Made by a program: the position numbers and the translations under genes
The notes under the pieces: generated by a model
What the model saw: only the letters and a program-made list of their open reading frames with translations
What the model was told of the DNA's origin: nothing
The model's database searches: none
Shown: positions 8,752 to 17,946 of the stretch, piece by piece
Layout of the letters: each line of letters opens with the position of its first letter
How positions within the stretch are numbered: the stretch's first letter is position 1
Assembly (NCBI GenBank): GCA_021776805.1
Contig: JAJFFD010000156.1
Span: forward strand, 1 to 64,000
DNA from: Planctomycetota bacterium
GTDB taxonomy: Bacteria > Planctomycetota > UBA1135 > UBA2386
Reading direction: 5' to 3'
DNA: 64,000 nt

Positions 8752-9582
8752 ATGTCCAAGCTGCCAGGCATACTCGAGACCGCCTTGGACCCGAAGGCCC
8801 GCGATTGGCTGGCTACCGCAGGGGCCGAGCTGGAAGAAAAACCTGAACTTCTGCCCAGGCTCTTCCCCCAACTCCCACGCCGCCTGGGGCGCGCCCCCAT
8901 CGGCGAGGGCAGATTGGTCGAGGGCGATTGCCAGATCGATCTGGCTCCCTGGCGGGCCTGCGACGCCGGTGCCCTACAGCTCCTGACCAAAGCTCCGGGC
9001 AGCGACCGCCTCGATCTCTACCGCCATGGCGACATGGAGGAGTGCAGCATGGTCCTGCGCAGCATGGCCATGTTGCCCCTGGACGTGAACAGCGCCGCCC
9101 TCCTCGGGGAGATTCAGCGCAGCAACACGGGCAGCCACTTCGAGGCCGGCGCCCTGGATTCGAACCTGGTGATCCGCGCCCTCGAAGACCCGAACTGCGC
9201 CTTTACCCAGGCCGAATTCGACCGCTTCATGGTCAAGCTGGCCTTCTCCGACCTGGCGCTCGATCGGGTCTTCAGTGCCGAGCGAGGCGCCAGCGCGGAT
9301 CTCAGCCGCATGCTGCAGGACCTGGCCAGCGAACGAGAGGCCGCCGGTCGCCGCATCTGGGCGGATACCGCCAGGATGATCGCTCATGCCCCCATCGCCG
9401 GCAGCCTCGCCCGCATCCTCGGTGGCCTCGAACATGGCGATGAGCGCATCCGTCGGGCGGCGATCCAGGGCCTGAAGGTTATCAACCGACCCGAGCTGAA
9501 TATCTTCGTCCGCGAACGCCTCGCACACGAAGCTCACAGCGGACTCCGTGCTCTACTCGCGACCCTGATCGACCCAAGCTGA
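8752..9582 (+). CDS. eboA: EboA-like protein
   Basis: 276-residue, mostly helical soluble protein without signal peptide. From memory of the EboA family (first gene of the ebo/edb cluster of cyanobacteria and Pseudomonas, implicated in trafficking of indole-type metabolites) the following blocks match: R-R-L-G-R-A-P near residue 43, a D-L-x-x-W-x-x-x-D-A-x-x-L-x-L-L segment near 63, the M-x-L-P block near 105, F-x-R-F-M-V-K-L-A-F near 160, and S-R-M-L-Q-D-L-A-S-E-R-E-A-A-G-R near 187-202, with a HEAT-like end. The following TatD-family gene, 6 bp downstream, supports this because EboB is a TatD-type hydrolase. The biochemical role of EboA is not known. The rest of an ebo cluster (UbiA-like EboC, EboD, EboE, EboF) is not here. 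Confidence 0.68.
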   Translation: MSKLPGILETALDPKARDWLATAGAELEEKPELLPRLFPQLPRRLGRAPIGEGRLVEGDCQIDLAPWRACDAGALQLLTKAPGSDRLDLYRHGDMEECSMVLRSMAMLPLDVNSAALLGEIQRSNTGSHFEAGALDSNLVIRALEDPNCAFTQAEFDRFMVKLAFSDLALDRVFSAERGASADLSRMLQDLASEREAAGRRIWADTARMIAHAPIAGSLARILGGLEHGDERIRRAAIQGLKVINRPELNIFVRERLAHEAHSGLRALLATLIDPS

Positions 9583-9588
9583 AGCACC

Positions 9589-10461
9589 ATGCCAATCTTC
9601 GAACCGCACATTCACATGTTCAGCCGGGTGACCGACGACTACGAACGCATGGCTGAGGCCGGCATTCGCGCCGTCCTCGAACCTGCCTTCTGGCTCGGCC
9701 AGAGCCGCACATCCATCGGCAGCTTCATCGACTACTTCGACACGCTCATCGGTTGGGAGCGCTTCCGCGCCCAGCAGTTCGGCATCCACCACTTCTGCAC
9801 CATGGCTCTCAATCCGCGGGAAGCCAACGATGACCGGGTCAACGATGCGGTGATGGAAGTGCTGCCCCGCTACCTGGAGAAGGACTCGGTGCTCGGCGTG
9901 GGTGAAATCGGCCTGGATGACCAGACCGCCAAGGAAGAGAAGTACTTCATCGCCCAGGCAGAGCTGGCACGCAGCCACGACCTGCCCCTGCTGGTGCATA
10001 CCCCCCATCGGGACAAGAAGCGCGGCTTTCAGCGCTGCATCGATATCCTGAAGGATCTCAACTTCCCCATGCAGCGCGTGCTCCTCGATCATGGCAACGA
10101 GGAGACGATTCTCATCACCCGTGAGCTCGGTTGCTACTCGGGCTTCTCCATCTATCCCAACACCAAGATGGACCCGGATCGCATGGTTCGCATCCTGAAG
10201 GAACATGGTCTCGAGCGCATGATCATCAATAGCGCCGCTGACTGGGGAATCAGCGATCCATTGCTGGTGCCCAAGACCACCGCCCTCATGCGAGAGAACG
10301 GTTTCAGCGAGGCACAGATCGATCAGCTGGTCTGGGAGAACCCCATCGGCTTCTTCGAGCAAGGCGGCCGGCTCGAGCGCAAGGACCTGGAACAGCCGGC
10401 GCGCATCGACCGCCGGGAGACATTTACCGGCAACTCGGTGTTGCGAGGACAGGAACCATGA
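9589..10461 (+). CDS. eboB: TatD-family metal hydrolase, EboB-like
   Basis: 290-residue TIM-barrel amidohydrolase-superfamily protein. The N-terminal E-P-H-I-H-M-F gives the H-x-H pair at residues 7 and 9; V-G-E-I-G-L-D supplies the bridging glutamate; L-V-H-T-P-H and L-L-D-H-G-N carry later histidines, and S-A-A-D-W-G the catalytic aspartate. It differs clearly from the canonical TatD nuclease encoded at 50097 (H-C-H-L-G, G-E-T-G-L-D, E-T-D-A-P). Adjacent to EboA (6-bp gap) it is best read as EboB, whose substrate is unknown. Its stop overlaps the next start as ATGA, tying it to the ThuA-DUF1080 gene. Confidence 0.75.
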   Translation: MPIFEPHIHMFSRVTDDYERMAEAGIRAVLEPAFWLGQSRTSIGSFIDYFDTLIGWERFRAQQFGIHHFCTMALNPREANDDRVNDAVMEVLPRYLEKDSVLGVGEIGLDDQTAKEEKYFIAQAELARSHDLPLLVHTPHRDKKRGFQRCIDILKDLNFPMQRVLLDHGNEETILITRELGCYSGFSIYPNTKMDPDRMVRILKEHGLERMIINSAADWGISDPLLVPKTTALMRENGFSEAQIDQLVWENPIGFFEQGGRLERKDLEQPARIDRRETFTGNSVLRGQEP

Positions 10462-11813
10462 GACTCCGCAACCTCGGCCTTCTTCTGCTGCTCAGCTCTA
10501 CCCTCGGCGCTCAAGCCAGTCACGGGGATGGCAAGTCTCGAGTGCTCTTCCTCAGTCATTCTGCAGGCTTCGTTCACGGGGTCGTCAAGCGTGGCGAGGG
10601 CGGCGAGCTCGCCTATGCAGAACAACAGCTCATGGCGAATCGCGCCAGCCAGTTTCAGGTGGACCTGACCCAGGACTGCAAGAGCATCAATGCCGAAACC
10701 CTGAGCAAGTACGCAGCCGTCATCTTCTATACCACTGGCGAGTTGCCAATCAGCGAGTCCCAGAAGAGCGATCTCCTGAACTTCGTACGCCAGGGTGGCG
10801 GCTTCGTCGGTATCCACTGCGCGACTGACACCTTCTACGAATGGGCAGATTACGGGGAGATGATCGGCGGCTACTTCGATGGCCATCCCTGGCACCAGGA
10901 GGTGCGGGTCAAGGTCGAGAGCCCGGAGCATGTCAGCGTCGCTCATCTCGACAATGGCTTCGCCCACTACGACGAGATCTACCAGCAGCGCAATTGGTCG
11001 CGGGCTAACAAGCAGGTGCTGCTCAGTCTGGACCCGAGTTCTGTGGACATCAGCAAGGGCAAGCGGCAAGACGGCGACTACGCCCTGGCCTGGTGCCGTG
11101 ATTACGGCAAGGGCCGCGTCTTCTACACCGCCCTAGGTCATGGGGAAGAGGCCTGGCGAGAGCAGCGCTTTCTGCGCCACCTCAATGCGGGCATTCGCTG
11201 GGCCATGGATGCGCAGGACGACTTCGCGCGAGCACCGGAGGGCGCGAAAGTCCTCCTCGATGCAGGCGAAGCGGATGCGTGGATGCATCTCAATGGTCGT
11301 GACTGCGAGTGGGAGAAGGTCGACGGCGCCCTGCAGGTGAAACCCGGCACTGGCAACATCATCAGCCGCGAGAACTTCCGCGACTTCCGGATGCACCTGG
11401 AGTTTCGCCTGCCGCACATGCCCGAGGCGAAGGGCCAGGCCCGCGCCAACAGCGGCCTCTACCTGCTGAGCAGCTATGAGCTGCAGATTCTCGACTCCTA
11501 CCAGCTCGAAGCCCAGCTCGGCGACTGCGGTGCCATCTATGGCAAGCGCTTGCCGGACGTGAACGCCTGTCGAGCTCCGGAGATCTGGCAGAGCTACGAC
11601 GTGATCTTTCGCGCCGCCCGCTTCGACGAGGCTGGCGAGAAGACCGAGAACGCCCGCCTCACCGCCTTCTTGAACGGCGTGCTCATCCATGCGGACGTTG
11701 AAATCGACGGCAGCACCGGCAGCGGTCAGCCGGAGAAAGCCAGCGGCCCGATCATGCTGCAGGACCACGGCAACCTCATGCGCTTCCGGCGAGTCTGGGT
11801 CCTGCCTCAATAG
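10458..11813 (+). CDS. Secreted ThuA-like / DUF1080 (3-keto-disaccharide hydrolase) fusion
   Basis: 451 residues with a signal peptide (residues 1-20, cleavage after L-G-A-Q-A). Residues ~25-250 are a ThuA-like glutamine-amidotransferase fold (V-L-F-L-S-H-S-A-G-F, F-V-G-I-H-C-A-T-D-T-F-Y, G-G-Y-F-D-G-H-P-W, G-K-G-R-V-F-Y-T-A-L-G-H). Residues ~258-450 are a DUF1080 concanavalin-like beta-sandwich (N-F-R-D-F, N-S-G-L-Y-L, Y-E-L-Q-I-L-D-S-Y), a family associated with 3-keto sugar hydrolysis. Both families are strongly expanded in planctomycetes and act outside the cytoplasm on sugars. The start overlaps the eboB stop by 4 bp. Whether it belongs functionally to the ebo pair or is merely co-transcribed is open. 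Confidence 0.88.
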   Translation: MRLRNLGLLLLLSSTLGAQASHGDGKSRVLFLSHSAGFVHGVVKRGEGGELAYAEQQLMANRASQFQVDLTQDCKSINAETLSKYAAVIFYTTGELPISESQKSDLLNFVRQGGGFVGIHCATDTFYEWADYGEMIGGYFDGHPWHQEVRVKVESPEHVSVAHLDNGFAHYDEIYQQRNWSRANKQVLLSLDPSSVDISKGKRQDGDYALAWCRDYGKGRVFYTALGHGEEAWREQRFLRHLNAGIRWAMDAQDDFARAPEGAKVLLDAGEADAWMHLNGRDCEWEKVDGALQVKPGTGNIISRENFRDFRMHLEFRLPHMPEAKGQARANSGLYLLSSYELQILDSYQLEAQLGDCGAIYGKRLPDVNACRAPEIWQSYDVIFRAARFDEAGEKTENARLTAFLNGVLIHADVEIDGSTGSGQPEKASGPIMLQDHGNLMRFRRVWVLPQ

Positions 11814-11819
11814 GGCGAG

Positions 11820-12950
11820 CTAGCGCAGACGCTCGAGTTCGGCGGCGGTCCATGCCTGGCTGCGCTCACCGATCTCGGCACGAATACGATTCACGGTCGC
11901 CGGGCTGATCGGCTCAGCTTCGTGACCCCAGGCGCGCCGTATGTAGGTAGCTACCGCCGCCAACTGCTCATCGCTGAAGGCCTTGAAGCCCAGCATCCCG
12001 GCGATCTCGTAGCGCTTGCCCTTCACCATCACCGGCCCGCTGAGTCCGTTGTTGAGGATGCGCAGGAGCCGATCGACTCGGTCGCTGATGACCCACTCGG
12101 AATCCACCAGGGGCGGTGCAAGGTTGCCCCCGATGCCGGTGATCAGATGACAGGAAACGCAGTTGCGCTGGAAGAGCAGCTCACCCTGCTCGAAGAGGGC
12201 CTGCTCCACTGCATCCAGAGGTCGGGCGCCCTCGGTGAAGATGGAGGCGGCCTCGATGTCCGCGGCGGCCTGTGCCAGCCGGGGCTCCTCGCTGGCGAGC
12301 ATCCGATCCAGACCTATGGGGCGATAGCGGAAGGGTAGCTTCTCCGCATCCGCATCGCTCCCGGGTAGAGCCCCGATGGTTCCCTGCAGGAGCGCATCGC
12401 GCCGCCAGCCAGCGGGCTCTGCGCTGATCCTCAAGAGCAGGGCAGCCATGGCCTCGTCCCGACGGCGCTGCAGGATGCTGGCAGCGAGCTCGGCCAGGAG
12501 TTCTGGGCGACCGGCCAGGGTCTCGGCAAAGCGCGGGTCGCCCAACATCAGGGTCAGGGCCGCAGCCTCGGCACCATCCATGCTGGCGATGACAGCGGCA
12601 CGGAGCTCCGCAGACTCCGCCGAAAAAATCAGGACTTCTACCAGGCTTCCCTCGGCGAAGCGGCGCAGGCTCGGCCGTATTCGGCCGGTCTTGCCCAGGG
12701 ACTTGCCGAGTTGCAGACGCACACTTGCCTCCGAATCGCGGCAAAGTCGACGCAGCAGACCCTGCAGCACCAGATCCGACTCCCCGGACAGGCGGCTCTC
12801 GGCGGCGACCAGGGCGCGAACTCGGGCGGCGGGGGCAGGCGCCCGCAGGCCGGCGATGATTTCAACCCGGGGCGGCGGCGCCTCATCCTGCGCCGAGAGA
12901 AGGGGGGCGAGAATCAGGCTGATGCCGAGGATGCCATGCAGGAGCTTCAT
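11820..12950 (-). CDS. Secreted HEAT-repeat c-type cytochrome
   Basis: 376 residues, signal peptide 1-20 (cut after L-L-S-A-Q). Residues ~25-230 are helical, alanine/leucine-rich and HEAT-like. A cytochrome c domain follows: the heme site C-V-S-C-H lies near residue 265 in G-E-L-L-F-Q-R-N-C-V-S-C-H, then I-G-G-N-L-A-P-P-L-V-D-S-x-W-V, and a methionine in the G-x-M-L-G-F-K-A-F-S-D-E-Q-L segment as candidate axial ligand. This is the cytochrome module often fused to dehydrogenases and HEAT proteins in planctomycetes and Verrucomicrobia. It would be a periplasmic electron carrier, perhaps for a sugar dehydrogenase. It converges on the ThuA-DUF1080 gene, with ends 6 bp apart. Confidence 0.85.
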   Translation of the reverse strand: MKLLHGILGISLILAPLLSAQDEAPPPRVEIIAGLRAPAPAARVRALVAAESRLSGESDLVLQGLLRRLCRDSEASVRLQLGKSLGKTGRIRPSLRRFAEGSLVEVLIFSAESAELRAAVIASMDGAEAAALTLMLGDPRFAETLAGRPELLAELAASILQRRRDEAMAALLLRISAEPAGWRRDALLQGTIGALPGSDADAEKLPFRYRPIGLDRMLASEEPRLAQAAADIEAASIFTEGARPLDAVEQALFEQGELLFQRNCVSCHLITGIGGNLAPPLVDSEWVISDRVDRLLRILNNGLSGPVMVKGKRYEIAGMLGFKAFSDEQLAAVATYIRRAWGHEAEPISPATVNRIRAEIGERSQAWTAAELERLR

Positions 12951-13120
12951 GGGGAGGCGGAGGATAGCGAATTCCCTTATTCAGACCATCGCCCAAGCTA
13001 CTCAGGTCGCCATGCCAGCGCAGCCCGGAGCATTTTCCCATCCGGCCCGTCTTCGGCACGGAACAGGCCGTCGATTCCGATATAAGGTTCCTCCATGGCC
13101 CCGCGCCCAGCAGCGCCTCT

Positions 13121-15451
13121 ATGACGCAAGACCAGACAGAACTCGAGACCCCAGAGAGCGCCGAGGGCAGCGATGAAAAGGTGACTGGGGAGCGCCCCAA
13201 CCTGCGCGAGCGCATCGCAAGACTCGAGGTCTTGCTCGGTCAGCGCCATCGCCTGGTGCTCGTTGCCTTGCTCCTCCTTGCTGGCTTCGTTCGGGTCGTC
13301 ACCTGGTCCGAACTGCAGAACAGTCCCTGCTTCCATTCCTTCAAGCACAAGGAAATGGACATGGACTTCTTTCACAAGTGGGGCCACGGCATTCGAGAGC
13401 TCTCCCTGCTCAGCGACTTCGAGCATCCAGAACTTCGCCATCCCCTCCATACTTGGCACAAGCAGGTCGCCCAGGACTACCTGCTGGCCAATCCGGATCG
13501 CATTGGCGGCCGGGACTTCGATGCGGAGCCCAGCGTCGACGTAAAGGATGCCTGGGCGGCGGAAGTCTGGAACGACTGGTACCAGGGCAAGCAGTTTCAC
13601 CAGGAACCCCTGTACCCGTACATGCTGGCGGGTCTCTACTCCTTGGCTGGCCAAGATGCCACTGAGGTCAGTTCCTTGCCTTTGCCGGAGATTCCGGACG
13701 GAATCAAGGCCATGTACATCCTGCAGAACCTGCTCGGTGTGCTCGCCGTCGGCCTGATCTATGTCCTGAGTCGACGCTACTTTGGCGAAGTGGTCGCCCT
13801 GCTGAGCGGGCTGCTGACCATCGGCTACGGCCCCCTCCTCTACTTCGAGTTCATTCTCCTCCGCGCCAGCTGGATCTGCTTCGCCGGCCTGCTTCTGGTC
13901 CTGCTCGCCGAGCGACTCCGGGACCGACAATCCGGCCTGCGCTGGTTCGGCTTCGGACTCACCACCGGCATCGTGGTCATGCTCAAGACCACCATGGCGG
14001 TGTTCAGCGCCGGCGCCGCGGTGATTCTCCTCTGGCCTGAGCGCAAGCAGGGCGGAGCCTTGCTCAGCAAGCTCGGCCTGATGGCTGCCGGTGGCTTGAT
14101 CGCCCTTTCCCCAGTGATCGTACGCAACCTGAGCGTTGGCACCCCCATCTTCAGCATGACCAGCGTCGGCGCGGTCACCTTTGCCGCCAGCAACGATGGT
14201 CAATACGTGCCGAGTGAGGGCTGGAACCCGAATCCAGCGGTCGTCGCCGAGATCATGGGCGAGGCGGGCAGTTCCATCGCTGCCGCGGTGCCGACGACCA
14301 TCGCCACCCACGACAACGTCTTCGACTACGGTGGTCTGCTGGTCTTCAAGTTCTTGCAGATCTGGCACTGGTACGAGATCCCGAACAACGCCAAGTTCTA
14401 TCTCTTTCAGCTCTACTCCAAGGTCCTGCAGTGGTTGCCCGCGCCATTCTGGTTGACCGCCCCCTTCGCCCTCTACGGCCTGGGCCTGGTGCTCTTCCGC
14501 CGGAGGGAGCTGCGGCAACGAACCGCCTTCCTGATCCTGCTCGTCGGCACCGCGATCCTGCCCATGGTGGCCTTCTATGTGCTGTCCCGCTTCCGGGTGC
14601 CCATGGTGCTGGCCATAACACCCTTCGCTGCCTACGGCATCGTCGAGTTGCTGAAGGAGACCCGACGCCGGCAGTTGCTGTGGACTGCCCTGGGAATCGG
14701 CCTCTGCATGCTCCTGGTCAACCGACAGATCGAAGAGCGCCCGGGGCGACCGGAGCGTGAGACAGTCAACTACTTCGATATCGGCAATCACATGGGCACT
14801 TACTGGGGCCCCATGATTCAGCGGGCGGAACGGGAAGATGACTATGCCCTCGCCGCCGATTATCTGCGGGAGTTTCTCGATGCCATGCCGCCGAAGATCC
14901 GCGGCTACAGCCTGCAAAACCCACCTATGGAGCGCTTCCAGGTGAAGACGACCGGCGACTACGGCACCGCCTACATACGCCTGGCACAGAATCTGGAAAA
15001 GGCCGGGCAGGAAGTGGGCGCCTCACGGGCGCGCCGTCGCGGTGAGGAGCTCAACGCCATCGCCAAGGCAGGTTTCGACCGCCTGGTCAAACTCGACCCC
15101 ATGCTCAAGATGCAGGTTGAGCGGCAGAAGCAGGTGGATGCGGATCTGGCAGCCATACGCCAGGGCGGCATCATGGTGCAGATCACCTTCTCCGAACGAC
15201 CGGATCGGGCAGATGCCTTCTCAACCGCTGGACTAGTCGATGGGGTCAACCAGGTGCAGCCGCTCCTACTCCGTGACCGACCCGGGGAGGCGGCGCACAA
15301 GTTCTTGCCCATCATCGATGGCAAGAGTCAGATAGCAGTCATCAGCGCCAAGGCGCAGACCATCATCCTGTTCAAGAACCAAGAGCAGATCGCGACGGTG
15401 CCTGTTCCCGACAACCTGGATCGGGGCAAGGTCAACATCATCAAGTTCTAG
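13121..15451 (+). CDS. GT-C-type membrane glycosyltransferase (GT39/PMT-like)
   Basis: 776 residues: a cytoplasmic tail of ~40 residues, a first membrane helix (43-62), a large external loop (63-195) with acidic M-D-M-D-F-F, then about 8-10 membrane helices to residue ~525 and a soluble C-terminal domain (~540-776). The segment Q-E-P-L-Y-P-Y-M-L-A-G-L at the end of loop 1 is the P-x-Y-P motif common in dolichol/polyprenyl-phosphate-dependent GT39/ArnT-like enzymes. Such proteins move a sugar from a lipid carrier to an acceptor on the periplasmic face. The acceptor is not evident and the C-terminal domain is not one I recognise. A long open frame on the opposite strand here is a composition artefact. 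Confidence 0.75.
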   Translation: MTQDQTELETPESAEGSDEKVTGERPNLRERIARLEVLLGQRHRLVLVALLLLAGFVRVVTWSELQNSPCFHSFKHKEMDMDFFHKWGHGIRELSLLSDFEHPELRHPLHTWHKQVAQDYLLANPDRIGGRDFDAEPSVDVKDAWAAEVWNDWYQGKQFHQEPLYPYMLAGLYSLAGQDATEVSSLPLPEIPDGIKAMYILQNLLGVLAVGLIYVLSRRYFGEVVALLSGLLTIGYGPLLYFEFILLRASWICFAGLLLVLLAERLRDRQSGLRWFGFGLTTGIVVMLKTTMAVFSAGAAVILLWPERKQGGALLSKLGLMAAGGLIALSPVIVRNLSVGTPIFSMTSVGAVTFAASNDGQYVPSEGWNPNPAVVAEIMGEAGSSIAAAVPTTIATHDNVFDYGGLLVFKFLQIWHWYEIPNNAKFYLFQLYSKVLQWLPAPFWLTAPFALYGLGLVLFRRRELRQRTAFLILLVGTAILPMVAFYVLSRFRVPMVLAITPFAAYGIVELLKETRRRQLLWTALGIGLCMLLVNRQIEERPGRPERETVNYFDIGNHMGTYWGPMIQRAEREDDYALAADYLREFLDAMPPKIRGYSLQNPPMERFQVKTTGDYGTAYIRLAQNLEKAGQEVGASRARRRGEELNAIAKAGFDRLVKLDPMLKMQVERQKQVDADLAAIRQGGIMVQITFSERPDRADAFSTAGLVDGVNQVQPLLLRDRPGEAAHKFLPIIDGKSQIAVISAKAQTIILFKNQEQIATVPVPDNLDRGKVNIIKF

Positions 15452-15460
15452 CCTGCCCGA

Positions 15461-16108
15461 CTAGCGCAGGCGCCGAATGGTGATGTCCTTGAACCAGACC
15501 TTGCCGCCATGGTCCTGGAATCCGATGTGCCCTTCCCTGGGCAAGTCCTTGTACGCAAAGCGGAACTTGTTGGGCGTCCCATCCGGGTTCTTGCCAGCTT
15601 CTGTGTAGTCGTCCAGGTTGATCGCGCCCGTGCGCTGGTCGTTGAGCCAGCACTCCACCACCGAACCTTCGCAGCGAATGCGCGCAAAGTTCCACTGCCC
15701 AGCAGGCTTGACCGCGTTCACCAGGGGCGGCTGAATGTCGTAGATCGCGCCGGCAGCATGCTTGTCCGGGCTAGACTGCCCGTAGGTATCTAGAATCTGC
15801 ATCTCGATGCCGGTGTTCACCGGGTCCTCGAGATCACTCCAACGGAAGAAGATCCCGCTGTTGACCCCCGGCTCCGTGCGATAGCTGAGATCGAGCTCGA
15901 AGTCGCCGAAGCGTTCCTCAGTGTAGAGGTAACCACCGTCCTTAGCGGTGCAGAGGATGCTGTCGCCATCCACGACCCAACCTTCCGCCTTGCCGGTTAC
16001 CTTCCAACCCTTCAGATCCTTGCCGTCGAAGAGCGGGTCCTTGCGGCCGATGTTGGAGGCGCAAGCGCCGAGGAGGGGGACGAGACTGAGGGCAAGAATG
16101 CGCTTCAT
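15461..16108 (-). CDS. DUF1080 lipoprotein
   Basis: 215 residues from ATG 16108, chosen because it begins a lipoprotein signal peptide (MKRILALSLVPLLGAC, lipobox L-G-A-C, lipidated Cys16); the frame is open further upstream but that extension is Arg/Pro-rich junk that overlaps the prfC leader. The mature part is a single DUF1080 / 3-keto-disaccharide hydrolase domain: L-F-D-G-K-D-L-K-G-W, N-S-G-I-F-F-R-W, I-E-M-Q-I-L-D-T-Y, G-A-I-Y-D, E-G-H-I-G-F-Q-D-H-G, W-F-K-D-I-T-I-R-R. It is a membrane-anchored carbohydrate-active protein, a second DUF1080 copy besides the ThuA fusion at 10458. It is convergent with the GT-C gene and divergent from prfC. Confidence 0.92.
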   Translation of the reverse strand: MKRILALSLVPLLGACASNIGRKDPLFDGKDLKGWKVTGKAEGWVVDGDSILCTAKDGGYLYTEERFGDFELDLSYRTEPGVNSGIFFRWSDLEDPVNTGIEMQILDTYGQSSPDKHAAGAIYDIQPPLVNAVKPAGQWNFARIRCEGSVVECWLNDQRTGAINLDDYTEAGKNPDGTPNKFRFAYKDLPREGHIGFQDHGGKVWFKDITIRRLR

Positions 16109-16262
16109 GTGCCAGGATGATGCAGGCAGAAGCGAGCCGGGTCCAGAAGACGCCGAACTTCGAGGCTGACATTTCCAGCCAGGACAATTCGCCCCATTCC
16201 CTGGTGGATGGCCGAAGCCCGGCTCCCTAGCATTCCACGCCCTTCGCTGCGCCGAGAAGCCC

Positions 16263-17846
16263 TTGGATCTGGAACAAGAAGTCATGCGCCGCCGCACCTT
16301 TGCGATCATTTCGCATCCGGATGCCGGCAAGACCACCCTCACGGAGAAGCTCCTTCTCTATGGCGGCGCGATCCAGGAGGCAGGCTCGGTGAAGACCGGC
16401 AAGGGCCGGGACCATGCGGCCTCCGACTGGATGGAGATCGAGCGCCAGCGCGGCATCTCCATTTCCAGCTCAGCCATGCAGTTCGAGTATCAGGGGCAGT
16501 GTATCAACCTCCTCGATACCCCTGGCCACCAGGACTTCTCTGAGGACACCTACCGCACCCTGGTCGCCGCCGACTCCGCCCTCATGCTCATCGATGGCGC
16601 CAAGGGAGTGGAGCCCCAGACCATCAAGCTCTTCAAGGTCTGTCGCGAGCGCGGGATTCCCATCGTCACCGTGGTCAACAAGATGGACCGACCGGCCCGA
16701 GACCCCCTCGACCTGATGGACGAGGTGGAGAAAGTGCTGGGTATTCAGGTGATTCCATGGACCTGGCCCATCGGCTCGGGCCCCGAGTTCCGCGGCGTCT
16801 ATGAGTCTGGCCGCGGCGAGGTGCAGCTCTTCGAGCGCAACCAATCGGGCAAGAAGCGCGCGGGCATGAAGGTGACCGGCCCGAACGACCCGAGCCTCGT
16901 GGAGCAAATCGGCGTCAGCGCTCATGAAAAGTTGGTGGAGGAACTGTCGCTCCTGGAAGGCGCCATGGATCCCTTCGATCTGGAGCTCTTCCTTGCCGGC
17001 AAGCAATCGCCCCTCTTCTTTGCCTCAGCAGTCACCAACTTCGGAGTCGAGGCGATTCTGCAGCGCTTCATCGATATCTCCCCCCCGCCTGGGCCTCTGC
17101 CGACCATCGACGGGGAGGTCCCACCAACCTCGAACTTCTTCTCCGGCTTTGTTTACAAGGTTGCCGCCAATATGGACCGCAACCACCGCGATCGCATCGC
17201 CTTTCTGCGGGTGACCTCTGGTCGCTTCGAACGGGGCATGAGCGCCTATCACATGCGTCTGGAGCGGGAGGTTCGCCTATCACACCCGCATCGCTTCTTC
17301 GGCCAGGAGCGAGTCACCATCGACGAGGCCTTCCCAGGCGACGTGATCGGCTTGATCAATCCGGGGATCTTCCGCGTCGGGGATGTGATCAGCGACGGGC
17401 GCCGCCTCGAGGTGCGCAACTTTCCGCGCTTCGCTCCCGAGATATTCGTCCAGGTTCGCCCCAAGGACCCCTCCATGAGCAAGGGCTTCAACAAGGGGCT
17501 GACCCAACTCGGCGAGGAAGGCGTCGTGCAGGTCTTCTATCCGAAGGTCGGTGCCCGGGAACCCATTCTCGGCGCCATCGGCGAACTGCAGGTACAGGTC
17601 TTCAAGCATCGCCTGGAGCAGGAATACAAGGTTGAGATCGTCATGGCCCGCAAGGGACTGAGCCGGGCGCGTTGGCTGGGCAACCTCAGCGCCGAGACCG
17701 AGGAGCTTCTGCCCATGGTGGTCCTCGACGAGGCCAGAAGACCAGTGGCTCTCTTCAACAGCGAGTTTGAGATCGACTACGCCAAGAAGCGCTACAAGGA
17801 CCTCGAGCTCCTCGAGCATCCCCCCAGCCAAGAAGAAGGCAACTAA
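16263..17846 (+). CDS. prfC: Peptide chain release factor 3
   Basis: A translational GTPase that removes RF1/RF2 from the ribosome after termination. 527 residues: G1 S-H-P-D-A-G-K-T-T (17-25), G3 D-T-P-G-H (85-89), G4 N-K-M-D (139-142), the RF3-typical D-W-M-E-I-E-R-Q-R-G-I-S-I-S-S-S switch, followed by the beta-barrel and C-terminal domains (R-A-R-W-L-G near 470). Length matches the family (~530). The chosen start is TTG 16263, which gives the usual short N-terminus before R-R-R-T-F-A-I-I-S-H-P-D; an ATG at 16284 would remove seven residues and is the alternative. It is a single gene between a DUF1080 lipoprotein and the DUF4956-VTC-CotH cluster. Confidence 0.95.
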   Translation: MDLEQEVMRRRTFAIISHPDAGKTTLTEKLLLYGGAIQEAGSVKTGKGRDHAASDWMEIERQRGISISSSAMQFEYQGQCINLLDTPGHQDFSEDTYRTLVAADSALMLIDGAKGVEPQTIKLFKVCRERGIPIVTVVNKMDRPARDPLDLMDEVEKVLGIQVIPWTWPIGSGPEFRGVYESGRGEVQLFERNQSGKKRAGMKVTGPNDPSLVEQIGVSAHEKLVEELSLLEGAMDPFDLELFLAGKQSPLFFASAVTNFGVEAILQRFIDISPPPGPLPTIDGEVPPTSNFFSGFVYKVAANMDRNHRDRIAFLRVTSGRFERGMSAYHMRLEREVRLSHPHRFFGQERVTIDEAFPGDVIGLINPGIFRVGDVISDGRRLEVRNFPRFAPEIFVQVRPKDPSMSKGFNKGLTQLGEEGVVQVFYPKVGAREPILGAIGELQVQVFKHRLEQEYKVEIVMARKGLSRARWLGNLSAETEELLPMVVLDEARRPVALFNSEFEIDYAKKRYKDLELLEHPPSQEEGN

Positions 17847-17946
17847 GACGCGGCAGAGGGGACCTTTCCGCTCACCCGAAAACCGCCCTTCTGGCCAGAC
17901 CGAGGCCTCGGTCGAAGTGAAGCGCCTGCATCGGGATAGCTACAAC

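Noticed and set aside
13081-13086. TATAAG as a -10 element before the GT-C gene
   Set aside because: The -35 position (17 bp upstream) reads a non-matching sequence, so it is likely chance.
12998-14917. A 639-codon open frame on the minus strand opposite the GT-C gene
   Set aside because: Composition is Gln/Glu/His-rich without any domain, and the plus-strand frame has membrane helices and a GT-C motif; it is a high-GC shadow.
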